From Streptomyces sp. MNU76 (lineage in GTDB: Bacteria; Actinomycetota; Actinomycetes; Streptomycetales; Streptomycetaceae), in assembly GCF_020982545.1 (NCBI RefSeq), contig NZ_JAJKLK010000009.1, positions 62,001 to 126,000 on the forward strand: a DNA stretch of 64,000 nucleotides. The letters run 5' to 3'. Of the stretch, positions 25,571 to 35,000 are shown piece after piece (positions within the stretch are counted from its first letter, which is position 1; each line of letters starts with the position of its first letter). The position numbers and the translations under genes are program-made. The notes beneath the pieces are model-generated. The model did no database searches. It was not told the origin of the DNA and was given only the letters and a program-made list of their open reading frames with translations.

Positions 25571-27787
25571 TCAGCCGTTGCGCTTCCAGCGCGGCTTGTC
25601 GTCACGACGGCCGAAGGAGGAGCCGGTGCCGCTGCCGCTGCCGCGGTGGTCGTCACGACGGCCGTACGGGCGCTCGTGGCCGCCGGAGCGGAAGCCCGGA
25701 CGGTCGCCCTGGCGGTCGCGGTTGAAGGGACGGTCGCTGCCCCGGTGCCCACCGCGCTCGTCACGACGCTCGAAGGAACGACCGCCACGGTCGTTGTCCC
25801 GGCGGACCCCGCCACGGTCGTTGCGGTCACGGTCGAAGGAACGCCCACCGCGCTCACCGTCACGGCGCTCGAACCCACCGCGTTCGTTGTCCCGGCGGAA
25901 CCCGCCACGGTCGTCGCGGCGCTCGAAGGAACGCCCACCGCGCTCACCGTCACGACGCTCGAACCCACCGCGCTCGTTGTCCCGACGGAACCCGCCACGG
26001 TCGTCGCGGCGCTCGAAGGAACGGCCGCCACGGTCGTTGTCCCGGCGGAAGCCACCACGGTCGTTGTCACGACGCTCGAAGGAACGCCCGCCACGGTCGC
26101 CGTCCCGACGGTCGTCACGGCGGTCGAAGCCACCGCGCTCGCCGTCGCGGCGGAACCCGCCACGGTCGCCGCGCTCGCCGCGGTCGTTGTCACGACGCTC
26201 GTAGCCGTTGCCCCGCTCCTCGCGGCGCTGGCGCGGCTGGTCGTACGCCGGACGCTCGTGCACGGGCTGCTCGACGATCGCGGCCGGGGCCTCGACCGAC
26301 GAGGCACCGTCCGCCTCGACGAGGGCGACGGCGGACTCCGCGGCCTCGGCGGCCGCGGCGGCCGCGGCCGCGACAGCGGCCTCCGGGTCCTCGCCCCGCT
26401 CCCGGGCCGCACGCGCGGTCAGCCGGTCGGCCTCCTCGCGCAGTTCGCCGGCGCGGCGCGTGGCCCGCTCCAACTCCTTGGTGAGGTGAGCGACTTCACG
26501 CTCGGCCTGCTGCGCGGCGTTGCCGGCGGACTCGGCCTGGACCTCGGTCATCGACCGGGCGCCCGTGATGTCGGCCACCTCGGGGTCGAACGTCGTGCCG
26601 CCCTGGATGATGTGACGCCCGGCGTCGACGCCCGCGTCCTCCATCAGCCGGAAGATCTGGCGGCGCTGGTGCGGCAGGGAGAGGGACACGACCGTGCCCG
26701 TACGCCCGGCACGTGCCGTACGGCCGGCCCGGTGCAGGTAGTCCTTGTGGTCGCCGGCCGGGTCCACGTTGAGGACGAGGTCGATGCCGTCGACGTGGAT
26801 GCCTCGGGCGGCGACGTCGGTCGCGACGAGCGCGTTGACGTAACCGTCCTTGAAGTCGGCCAGCGTGCGGGTCCGCGCGCCCTGGGTCATGCCGCCGTGC
26901 AGCGCGTCGGCCTTCACACCGGCGTCGCGCAGCTGCTCGGCGATGCGGTCGGCGCCCAGCTGGGTGCGGACGAAGATGATCGTGCGGCCCTTGCGGGAGG
27001 CGATGGCGGCCGTGACCGGCGCCTTGTCCTTCGGCTTCACGATGAGGATGTGGTGCGACATGGTCGTGACGTTGCCCTGGGCGCTGTCGACCTCGTGCGA
27101 GACCGGGTTGACCAGGTAGCGCTTGACCAGGGTGGAGATCTCGTTCTCCATGGTCGCGGAGAACAGCATCCGCTGGCCGCCGGCCGGGACCTGGTCGAGC
27201 AGCTCGGTGACCTCGGGCAGGAAGCCCAGGTCCGACATCTGGTCGGCCTCGTCGAGGACGGCGATCTGGACGTTCTCCAGCGAGCAGGCACCGCGGTTGA
27301 TGATGTCGCGGAGACGGCCGGGGGTGGCGACGAGGACGTCGACGCCGCGCTCCAGGGCGTAGATCTGGTTGCCCATCGACGTACCGCCGCAGACGACCTT
27401 CATCTTCAGGCCGAGGACGTCGCCGTACGGCTGGAGCGCGTCCGCGACCTGCATCGCGAGCTCACGGGTCGGGGTGAGGATGACGGCGCGGGGCTTGTGC
27501 TTCTCGGTGCGGCCGCCGGCCAGCGTGGCCAGGGTCGGCAGGCCGAAGGAGAGGGTCTTGCCGGAGCCGGTGCGGCCTCGGCCGAGGATGTCCTTGCCGG
27601 CCAGGGCGTCCGGGATGGTCGCGGCCTGGATCGGGAAGGGGGTGGTCACGCCGTTCTGCGCGAGCTTGCGCACGACGCCCTCGGGGAGACCGAGGGTCGC
27701 GAAGGTGACCTCGGGGGCCGCCGTCTCGACGGAGTCGTTCTCGCCGTTCTCGGGCACGACAACGTGATCAGTACTGGAAATGGACAT
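25571..27787 (-). CDS. DEAD-box RNA helicase with long RGG-repeat tail
   Basis: A 738-residue RNA helicase. Helicase motifs in order: TPFPIQAATIPDALAGKD (Q motif), GRGRTGSGKT (I), PTRELAMQ (Ia), ATPGRL, DEADQMSDLG (II), FSATM (III), IIFVRTQLGADRI, ATDVAARGIHVDGIDLVLN, HRAGRTARAGRTG (VI). Residues about 480-540 are a coiled coil (QQAEREVAHLTKELERATRR). From about residue 590 the tail is repeats of FERRDDRGGFRRDNERGG type, an RGG/RNA-binding low-complexity region. ATG 27787 (MSISSTDH) is preferred; upstream in-frame sequence is Arg-rich and lacks a ribosome site. The role is probably RNA-structure remodelling and ribosome assembly, especially in the cold. Confidence 0.92.
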   Translation of the reverse strand: MSISSTDHVVVPENGENDSVETAAPEVTFATLGLPEGVVRKLAQNGVTTPFPIQAATIPDALAGKDILGRGRTGSGKTLSFGLPTLATLAGGRTEKHKPRAVILTPTRELAMQVADALQPYGDVLGLKMKVVCGGTSMGNQIYALERGVDVLVATPGRLRDIINRGACSLENVQIAVLDEADQMSDLGFLPEVTELLDQVPAGGQRMLFSATMENEISTLVKRYLVNPVSHEVDSAQGNVTTMSHHILIVKPKDKAPVTAAIASRKGRTIIFVRTQLGADRIAEQLRDAGVKADALHGGMTQGARTRTLADFKDGYVNALVATDVAARGIHVDGIDLVLNVDPAGDHKDYLHRAGRTARAGRTGTVVSLSLPHQRRQIFRLMEDAGVDAGRHIIQGGTTFDPEVADITGARSMTEVQAESAGNAAQQAEREVAHLTKELERATRRAGELREEADRLTARAARERGEDPEAAVAAAAAAAAEAAESAVALVEADGASSVEAPAAIVEQPVHERPAYDQPRQRREERGNGYERRDNDRGERGDRGGFRRDGERGGFDRRDDRRDGDRGGRSFERRDNDRGGFRRDNDRGGRSFERRDDRGGFRRDNERGGFERRDGERGGRSFERRDDRGGFRRDNERGGFERRDGERGGRSFDRDRNDRGGVRRDNDRGGRSFERRDERGGHRGSDRPFNRDRQGDRPGFRSGGHERPYGRRDDHRGSGSGTGSSFGRRDDKPRWKRNG
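25720..26210. repeat. repetitive DNA encoding the helicase RGG tail
   Basis: Imperfect tandem units of about 54-84 bp, built from the codons for GGRSFERRD, RGGFRRDNERGG and FERRDGERGG. Such DNA expands and contracts easily, so length will vary between strains. Confidence 0.8.
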
Positions 27788-28639
27788 GCGTATGCGAAAC
27801 CTTCCGGAGTCTCGTCGGCACGCGCCCGTCAACTCCGTGATTCGCACACGACCGCCTCTATGCGGTCCGCCACGGCAAGGGAGAGTACGCGCCACACGGC
27901 GCGCTCTGCGGTGGCGCCGGGCAAATGGGATCAAACGATCTACCACCATACGCACCCACCACCCCCCAAGGCAAACTGAGCAGATAGCCGCAGGTCAGGG
28001 ATGTGCGGCCGATCAGCGGGGCACGGGGCGCGGGGAGGGCCGCCGACGGGGCTGCGGCGAGACCCGTGTGCGCAGTGAACAACGCCACGAAACCAGCGGG
28101 GCCGGAGCGCAGCGTCTGCGGCGGACGCGAGGCAGGGGCCCTCAGAAGCGGCGGCCTCAAGCGCGGCGCCTCCGGCGGACGTACCACCCGTACCACCCGT
28201 ACCACCCGTCCGGATGGTGGCGACGCGACAAGACCGGCGCGGCCCGAGGCAGCGCCTTCAGCGGGCGCGACGGGACCAACCGTGTGGCCGGTGGGACGGC
28301 GCAGAACCGGCGGCCCCAAAGCGCGGGCTCCCGCCGCGGGCCGCACCGAGGCCCGCCAGGGCGTGGCGCAGCCCCAGCCCCGACCGGACCCCACCGGCGC
28401 CATCCGACCACCACCGCCCACACGCCCGCCATCCGACCACCACCGCCCACACGCCCGCCATCCGACCACCACCGTCCACACGCCCGCCGACCGGACAGCA
28501 CCGTCCCCACCCGCGCCCTCATCCGCGCCCCCAACCGGCCGCACCCGCCCCGCGCCCGCCCCGGCAATCCGGCCGAGCCCGCCTGCGCGCTCCCCTCCCC
28601 GCCCACACACGACACGCCCTCCGCCCAACCGCCGGAGGG
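27788..28639. repeat. 852-bp gene-free region with two minisatellites
   Basis: A 9-bp unit GTACCACCC repeats at about 28180-28208, and a 29-bp unit (starting GCCATCCGACCACC) occurs three times in direct tandem at about 28400-28487, the third copy with one C-to-T change. Open frames on both strands are low-complexity and lack ribosome sites. The promoter of the DEAD-box gene must lie at the left end. Confidence 0.7.
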
Positions 28640-29179
28640 CTAGGCCGTGTTGCCCGCCTGGGGTGCCGGCTCGCGTTCCATCAGTTGTGCTCCCTGTTCG
28701 TGCGCGGACGAGGACGGCTCGGCCGAGGGTTCCGGCGACGGCGAGGGCTCCACCGGCTTCGTCGGCTTCGTCGGCTCCGGCTCGGGCGGCACCACCGTCG
28801 GCGTGGGAGTCGGCTCGCCCTTAGTCGGCTCGGGCTTCTCCGGCCGCTCCCCCTTCCCCTCGTCCTTGCCCCCCTTGGGCGGCGCCGCCTTGCCGGACGG
28901 CTTCGCCGCCCCGGACGCCGACGCGGAGGCGGACGCGGACTCGGCGGCGGAGGGGTCGGGCGAGGCGGAACCCCGGCGCTTGCCCTGCCCGGACTGGTAC
29001 CCCGTGCCGCCTCCGCCCGTCACCGCGGAGCCCCCGTCCGGCTTCTCCCCACCTGGTTGCCCCACGGACGGCGACGGCCCGGGCTTCCGCCCGTCGTCCC
29101 CCACGCTCATACAGCCGCCGGCTGCCGCGACGGCCAGGACCGTGGCGGCCAGACGGACGGATACGTTCAAGGCGCGCAC
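28640..29179 (-). CDS. putative lipoprotein, Pro/Thr/Ser/Glu-rich
   Basis: 179 residues from GTG 29179, which follows GGAGGTGGCCGCC. The signal peptide ends in a lipobox (AVAAAGGC, Cys about residue 22). The rest is disordered: Gly-rich, then (SA)n (SAAESASASASASG), then Pro/Thr/Lys/Glu repeats (PTPTPTVVPPEPEPTKPTKP). No catalytic domain is seen; probably a surface spacer or wall-spanning protein. Confidence 0.7.
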   Translation of the reverse strand: MRALNVSVRLAATVLAVAAAGGCMSVGDDGRKPGPSPSVGQPGGEKPDGGSAVTGGGGTGYQSGQGKRRGSASPDPSAAESASASASASGAAKPSGKAAPPKGGKDEGKGERPEKPEPTKGEPTPTPTVVPPEPEPTKPTKPVEPSPSPEPSAEPSSSAHEQGAQLMEREPAPQAGNTA

Positions 29180-29255
29180 GGCGGCCACCTCCGAGGGGGG
29201 CGAGTGAGGAGTCCCCCTGCCCAACTCCCGCCGCCGACAAGAGGACACGCGCACA

Positions 29256-29300
29256 CCGGCAGCGCCCCGAAGGGGCACGGGGACCGCGCGACCAGCCCCA
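29256..29300 (-). repeat. dispersed intergenic repeat, copy 3 (reverse orientation, diverged)
   Basis: On the minus strand it reads GGGGCTGGTCGCGCGGTCCC and then GTGCCCCTTCGGGGCGC. Compared with the other copies, AGTT is changed to GGTC but the flanking hairpin is kept. Confidence 0.55.
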
Positions 29301-29412
29301 CCCACCCGTACGGACCTACGGCGCCGACCCACCCACCCGCGCAGCCGACGCACCCACGCAGCCGGCACACCCGAGACGGCAGCCCGCCCCGAAAGCGTCT
29401 CGGCGACCGCGA

Positions 29413-29763
29413 CTATCCGTACCCCAGCGCATGCAACCGCGCGTCATCGATCCCGAAGTGGTGCGCGATCTCGTGCACCACGGTCACCTCGGTCTCCGCG
29501 ACCACCTCCTCCCGCGAGTCGCACATCCGCAGCGTCGGCCCCCGGTAGATCGTGATCCGGTCCGGCAGCACCCCGGCGTACCACTCCCCCCGATCCGTGA
29601 GCGGAGTCCCCTCGTACAGCCCGAGCAGCTCGGGATCGTCGGCGGGCGGCTCGTCCTCCACGAACACCGCCACGTTGTCCATCAGCCGTGTCAGCTCCGG
29701 CGGAATCCGGTCCAACGCCTCGGCGACCAGTTCCTCGAACTCCTCGCGCGTCATCTCCAGCAC
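29413..29763 (-). CDS. zincin-like metallopeptidase family protein (PF06262 type)
   Basis: A 116-residue soluble protein with the zinc-binding HExxH motif in EVTVVHEIAHHFGIDDARLH near the C-terminus; the downstream Asp could be the third ligand. Upstream blocks MTREEFEELVAEALDRIPPE, VFVEDEPPADDPELLGLYEG and DRITIYRGPTLRMCDSREEV are characteristic of this very conserved actinobacterial family. GTG 29763 (VLEMTREE) or ATG 29754 are both possible starts. Small size and lack of a signal peptide indicate a cytosolic protease or a degenerate scaffold; substrates are unknown. It is divergent from the phosphoesterase gene. Confidence 0.88.
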   Translation of the reverse strand: MLEMTREEFEELVAEALDRIPPELTRLMDNVAVFVEDEPPADDPELLGLYEGTPLTDRGEWYAGVLPDRITIYRGPTLRMCDSREEVVAETEVTVVHEIAHHFGIDDARLHALGYG

Positions 29764-29906
29764 ACGGCCATTGTCATGCACGACCCCGCCACCCGCCCCC
29801 GCATATCCGTCCTCACCCCTGGGCATACGGGACCAATGGCACGCGTCCCCGCCGCCCCGGCCCACCGCACCACCGACGCCGACACCCCGACACCCCCGAC
29901 ACCGCC

Positions 29907-31505
29907 ATGAGGACCGTTGTGCGGACCGCTCTGCGCCGCGTCTCCCGGGCCATGCCACGTGCCCCTCGCGCTCTGGCCCGGCACTACCGCTCCCGCCGCA
30001 CCCAGCCGACCCTCGAACTGGTCCACCACCCCCATCCCTGGGGACGCGCGCTGGGCCTCGTCGCGGTCGTGCTGCTCGGCGCCTGGCTGGGCCTGCTGAT
30101 CGTCGGGAACGTCCGCACCCCCGTCGGCCCCATGAACACGACGATGACCCTGCGCCCGTCCCTCACCGGCGGCACGAAGATCAACGTCTCCCCGCTCGGC
30201 GCCCTGGAACTGGCCAGCCACAACGCCCCCGTACGCCTGGACGTGAACGTCGACCAGCTCGACCCGGAACGCGCTCAGGCCCTGGTCGACCACCCCGAGC
30301 GGATCTCCGGACTGCAGGAGGAGATCGCCTCGGACGTGCAGCACGGCACCGTCGACCTGGCCGTACGGTCGGGCGTCGCCGTCGTCGTCGGGGCCACCAC
30401 GCTCGGCCTCGCCGTGTTCCGCCGCCCCCGCCGCGCCCTCGCCGCGGGCGGCCTCGCGCTCGCCCTGCTGGCCGGCGCCGGTGGTACGGCCGCCGCCACC
30501 TGGAACCCCAACTCCGTCCTGGAACCCAAGTTCTCGGGCCTGCTCTCCTCCGCGCCCTCCCTGGTCGGCAACGCGCGCAGCATCGTCACGGAGTTCGACA
30601 TCTACCAGAAGGAGTTGGCCCGCCTGGTGACGAACGTGACCAAGCTGTACGACGTCACGTCCACGCTCCCCGCGTACCAGCCGGACCCCACGACCATCCG
30701 CGTCCTGCACGTCTCCGACATCCATCTGAACCCCGCGAGCTGGAAGATCATCGCCTCGCTGGTGGAGCAGTACGAGATCAATGTCATCGTCGACTCCGGC
30801 GACACCATGGACCACGGCAGCGCCGCCGAGAACGCGTTCCTGGACCCGATCGCCGACCTCGGCGCGCCGTACGTCTGGGTGCGCGGCAACCACGACTCGC
30901 GCGAGACACAGCGCTATCTGGAGGGCATCGACAACACGCACGTCCTCGACGAGGGCAGGGCGGTGACCGTCGGCGGGCTGCGCTTCGCGGGGATCGGGGA
31001 CCCGCAGTTCACCCCGGACCGCTCGACCGACAAGGCGGGCCTGCCCTCGGAGGAGGTGGCCGGACGGCAGCTGGCGGACGCGCTGCGCGCCCAGCGGGCG
31101 GCGGGCAGTCCCGTGGACATCGCGATCGCCCACAACCCGGACGCGGCCCGGGAGACGGACGGCCAGGTCCCGCTCGTGCTCGCCGGGCATGTGCACCACC
31201 CGGAGATGGAGGTCCTCGACCGGGGCACCCGCCTGCGCATCGAGGGCTCGACCGGCGGCAGCGGTCTGCGCGCCGTGGAGGGCAAGTACCCCGATCCCAT
31301 CCAGGCCTCGGTCCTGTACCTCGACCGCGACAACCGGCGCCTGCAGGCCTGGGACGAGATCAAGCTCGGCGGGCTGGGCCTGACGACGGCCGAGGTCAGT
31401 CGCCACCTGCCGAAGGAGAACCAGCCGGGGGCCGAACCCGGGGACGAGCGGTCCCCGTCACCCACCGGGACCACGTCGACGGACGGGGCCCCCGGCGGCC
31501 CGTAA
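29907..31505 (+). CDS. membrane-anchored metallophosphoesterase
   Basis: A 532-residue protein with two hydrophobic segments, about 45-67 (LGLVAVVLLGAWLGLLIVGN) and about 152-200 (VAVVVGATTLGLAVF, GGLALALLAGAGGTAA). Between them lies an extracytoplasmic stretch. The C-terminal calcineurin-like domain has all five motif blocks: VLHVSDIHLNP (D-x-H), VDSGDTMDHG (GD), VRGNHDSRET (GNH[D]), IAIAHNPDAA and LAGHVHHPEM (GHxH). The ATG at 29907 lacks a strong ribosome site but begins the conserved part. Likely hydrolyses an envelope phosphate ester; the substrate is unknown. Confidence 0.9.
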   Translation: MRTVVRTALRRVSRAMPRAPRALARHYRSRRTQPTLELVHHPHPWGRALGLVAVVLLGAWLGLLIVGNVRTPVGPMNTTMTLRPSLTGGTKINVSPLGALELASHNAPVRLDVNVDQLDPERAQALVDHPERISGLQEEIASDVQHGTVDLAVRSGVAVVVGATTLGLAVFRRPRRALAAGGLALALLAGAGGTAAATWNPNSVLEPKFSGLLSSAPSLVGNARSIVTEFDIYQKELARLVTNVTKLYDVTSTLPAYQPDPTTIRVLHVSDIHLNPASWKIIASLVEQYEINVIVDSGDTMDHGSAAENAFLDPIADLGAPYVWVRGNHDSRETQRYLEGIDNTHVLDEGRAVTVGGLRFAGIGDPQFTPDRSTDKAGLPSEEVAGRQLADALRAQRAAGSPVDIAIAHNPDAARETDGQVPLVLAGHVHHPEMEVLDRGTRLRIEGSTGGSGLRAVEGKYPDPIQASVLYLDRDNRRLQAWDEIKLGGLGLTTAEVSRHLPKENQPGAEPGDERSPSPTGTTSTDGAPGGP

Positions 31506-31585
31506 ACCGTTTTGGCGATACCTCCCGCCATCCCATATGCTTCTCACGTCCCCGACGCGCTGAGAAGCGCCCAGGCGGGCCGATA

Positions 31586-31658
31586 GCCCTCATCGTCTAG
31601 CGGCCTAGGACGCCGCCCTTTCAAGGCGGTAGCACGGGTTCGAATCCCGTTGGGGGCA
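31586..31658 (+). tRNA. tRNA-Glu (TTC)
   Basis: 73 nt, acceptor GCCCTCA/TGGGGGC, anticodon loop CTTTCAA, T-loop TTCGAAT. First gene of a Glu-Asp-Phe cluster. Confidence 0.95.
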
Positions 31659-31695
31659 CGCAACACACTGTGCGAGACTAGTCCCGCACAAGCTT

Positions 31696-31770
31696 GGTCC
31701 TGTGGAGCAGTTTGGAGTGCTCGCCACCCTGTCAAGGTGGAGGCCGCGGGTTCAAATCCCGTCAGGACCG
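31696..31770 (+). tRNA. tRNA-Asp (GTC), copy 1
   Basis: 75 nt, acceptor GGTCCTG/CAGGACC, anticodon loop CTGTCAA, discriminator G. Identical to the copy at 36118. Confidence 0.95.
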
Positions 31771-31774
31771 CTGG

Positions 31775-31790
31775 TGTTTCACGTGAAACA
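31775..31790. promoter_or_regulatory. parS site (ParB-binding 16-mer)
   Basis: TGTTTCACGTGAAACA, a perfect palindrome and an exact match to the bacterial parS consensus, placed in the 24-bp gap between tRNA-Asp and tRNA-Phe. In Streptomyces, parS sites cluster around oriC and are bound by ParB for segregation into spores. Confidence 0.93.
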
Positions 31791-31794
31791 TCGC

Positions 31795-31868
31795 GGCTGG
31801 GTAGCTCAGTTGGTACGAGCGATCGCCTGAAAAGCGATAGGTCGCCGGTTCGACCCCGGCCCCAGCCA
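31795..31868 (+). tRNA. tRNA-Phe (GAA)
   Basis: 74 nt, acceptor GGCTGGG/CCCAGCC, anticodon loop CTGAAAA, T-loop TTCGACC. Confidence 0.95.
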
Positions 31869-31876
31869 CAGCGAAC

Positions 31877-31910
31877 GAAGACCCCCTCCGGGCAACCGGA
31901 GGGGGTCTTC
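31877..31910 (+). terminator. terminator of the Glu-Asp-Phe tRNA cluster
   Basis: GAAGACCCCCTCCGG, loop GCAA, exact complement: a 15-bp stem. Confidence 0.88.
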
Positions 31911-32006
31911 GCGTGTACGGCAGCGGACGTGTGCGCGGTGCGCCGTGACGGCCCCACGCAAAAGCGTTCGCCCCTCGTTTCCCGGAGGTGAGATCCTGGG
32001 TCGCGT

Positions 32007-35000
32007 ATGTCCACTCACCCCGCCCCCGCCTTCGGCGCCCTCGCCCCCCGTCTGGCCGAGCTGTCCCTGCGCGACGCGCACCGGCTCGGCCGCAGACTCG
32101 AAGGCGCGCGCAAGATCCGTAAGCCCGAGGCCCGGGCCGCCGTTCTCGCCGAGATCGAGGCGGAGGTCGCCAAGGGCGAGTCCCGCATGGCTGAGCGCGC
32201 CGCACGCGTGCCGGCCGTCTCGTACCCCGAGCAGCTGCCCGTCAGCCAGAAGAAGGACGAGATCGCGGCCGCCATCCGCGACCACCAGGTCGTCATCGTC
32301 GCGGGCGAGACCGGCTCCGGCAAGACGACCCAGATCCCGAAGATCTGCATGGAGCTGGGGCGTGGCGTACGCGGCATGATCGGGCACACCCAGCCCCGCC
32401 GTATCGCCGCCCGTACGGTGGCCGAGCGCGTCGCGGAGGAACTGCGGACGCCGCTCGGCGAGGCCGTCGGCTGGAAGGTGCGGTTCACCGACCAGGTCAA
32501 CCCGGACGCCACCTTCGTCAAGCTGATGACGGACGGCATCCTGCTCGCCGAGATCCAGACGGACCGCGAGCTGCGCGCCTACGACACGATCATCATCGAC
32601 GAGGCCCACGAGCGGTCCCTCAACATCGACTTCCTGCTGGGCTATCTCGCCCAGCTGCTGCCCAAGCGCCCCGACCTCAAGGTCGTCATCACCTCCGCGA
32701 CCATCGACCCCGAGCGCTTCTCCCGCCACTTCGGCGACGCGCCGATCGTCGAGGTCAGCGGTCGGACGTACCCCGTGGAGGTGCGCTACCGCCCCCTCCT
32801 CGAAGAGGACTCCGAGGACGCCGACCGCGACCAGATCACCGCCATCTGCGACGCGGTCGAGGAGCTTCAGGGCGAGGGCAAGGGCGACATCCTGGTCTTC
32901 CTCTCCGGTGAGCGCGAGATCCGGGACACGGCCGACGCCCTGAACAAGAAGAACTACCCCCGCGCCGGAAGCGCTCATGGGCAGGCCACCGAGGTCCTCC
33001 CCCTCTACGCCCGGCTCTCGCACGCCGAGCAGCACCGCGTCTTCCAGCGGCCCGATGCAGGAACAGCCCGCAGGATCGTTCTGGCCACCAACGTCGCCGA
33101 GACCTCCCTGACGGTCCCCGGGATCAAGTACGTCATCGACCCCGGCTTCGCCCGCATCAGCCGCTACAGCCACCGCACCAAGGTCCAGCGGCTCCCGATC
33201 GAGGCGATCTCCCAGGCCAGCGCCAACCAGCGCAAGGGCCGCTGCGGCCGTACGTCCGACGGTGTCTGCATCCGGCTCTACAGCGAGGAGGACTTCGAGG
33301 CCCGCCCCGAGTTCACGGACGCGGAGATCCTCCGGACGAACCTCGCCTCCGTCATCCTCCAGATGACCGCGGCCGGCCTCGGCGACATCGAGAAGTTCCC
33401 CTTCATCGACCCGCCGGACCACCGCAACATCCGCGACGGCGTCCAGCTCCTCCAGGAGCTCGGCGCGCTCGACCCGGCGCAGAAGGACGTACGCAAGCGC
33501 CTCACCCCGATGGGCCGCAAGCTCTCCCAGCTGCCCGTCGACCCGCGCCTGGCCCGCATGGTCGTGGAGGCCGACAAGAACGGCTGCGCCCGCGAGGTCA
33601 TGGTGATCGCCGCCGCTCTCTCCATCCAGGACCCGCGCGAACGCCCTGCCGACAAGCAGGCCCAGGCGGACCAGCAGCACGCCCGCTTCAAGGACGAGAC
33701 CAGCGACTTCCTCGCCTTCCTCAACCTCTGGCGGTACGTACGCGAGCAGCAGAAGGAGCGCGGCTCGTCGTCGTTCCGGCGGATGTGCAAGCAGGAGTAC
33801 CTGAACTTCCTGCGCATCCGTGAGTGGCAGGACATCTACAGCCAGCTGCGGACGGTCGCGAAGCAGATGGACATCCATCTCAACGAGGACGACGCCCCGG
33901 AACAGCACATCCATGTCTCCCTCCTCGCCGGCCTGCTCTCCCACATCGGCATGAAGGACGTGAAGGACGCCGGGAGCGAGGGCGGCCGGAACACGGGGAA
34001 GAACGAGTATCTGGGCGCCCGGAACGCCAAGTTCGCGATCTTCCCGGGCTCGGCCCTCTTCAAGAAGCCCCCGCGGTTCGTGATGTCCGCGGAGCTGGTG
34101 GAGACGAGTCGCCTCTGGGCCCGGGTCAACGCGAGGATCGAGCCCGAGTGGGTCGAACCCCTCGCCGGGCACCTCCTCAAGCGCACGTACAGCGAGCCGC
34201 ACTGGGAGAAGGACCAGGCGGCCGTGATGGCGTACGAGAAGGTCACGCTGTACGGCGTGCCGATCGTCGCCCAACGGAAGATCAACTACGGCCGGATCGA
34301 CGCGGAGGCCAGTCGCGAGCTGTTCATCCGCAACGCGCTCGTCGAGGGCGACTGGCGGACGCACCACAAGTTCTTCGCCGACAACCGCAAGCTCCTCAGC
34401 GAGGTCGAGGAGTTGGAGCACCGGGCGCGGCGTCGGGACATCGTGGTCGACGACGACACGCTCTTCGACTTCTACGACCAGCGGGTCCCGGAGCATGTCG
34501 TCTCCGGCGCCCACTTCGACTCCTGGTGGAAGCACAAACGCCACGAGCAGCCGGACTTCCTGGACTTCGAGCGCGAGATGCTCATCCGGGAGTCCGCCGA
34601 GGCGGTCACCAAGGCCGACTATCCGGACTCCTGGCGCCAGGGGCAGCTGAAGTTCCGGGTGACGTACCAGTTCGAGCCGGGCGCCGACGCGGACGGTGTG
34701 ACCGTCCACATCCCTCTCCAGGTCCTCAACCAGGTCACCGACGAGGGCTTCGACTGGCAGATCCCGGGCCTGCGGGAGGAGGTGGTGACGGAGCTGATCC
34801 GTTCCCTCCCGAAGCCCATCCGCAGGAACTACGTACCGGCGCCGAACTTCGCCCGGCGTTTCCTGGACCAGGCGGTCCCGCTCCAGGAGCCGCTGCCGGT
34901 GACGATGGCCCGCGAGCTCAAGCGCATGGTGGGGGTGCCGCTGACCCCCGAGGACTTCGACTGGTCCCGGGTCCCCGACCACCTGAAGATCACCTTCCGG

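Noticed and set aside
28400..28487. Possible CRISPR-like array (29-bp repeats)
   Set aside because: The units are in direct tandem with no spacers and no cas genes; it is a minisatellite.
27858..28628. 256-codon reverse open frame in the gene-free region
   Set aside because: Low-complexity Gly/Arg/Val/Trp translation produced by the tandem repeats.
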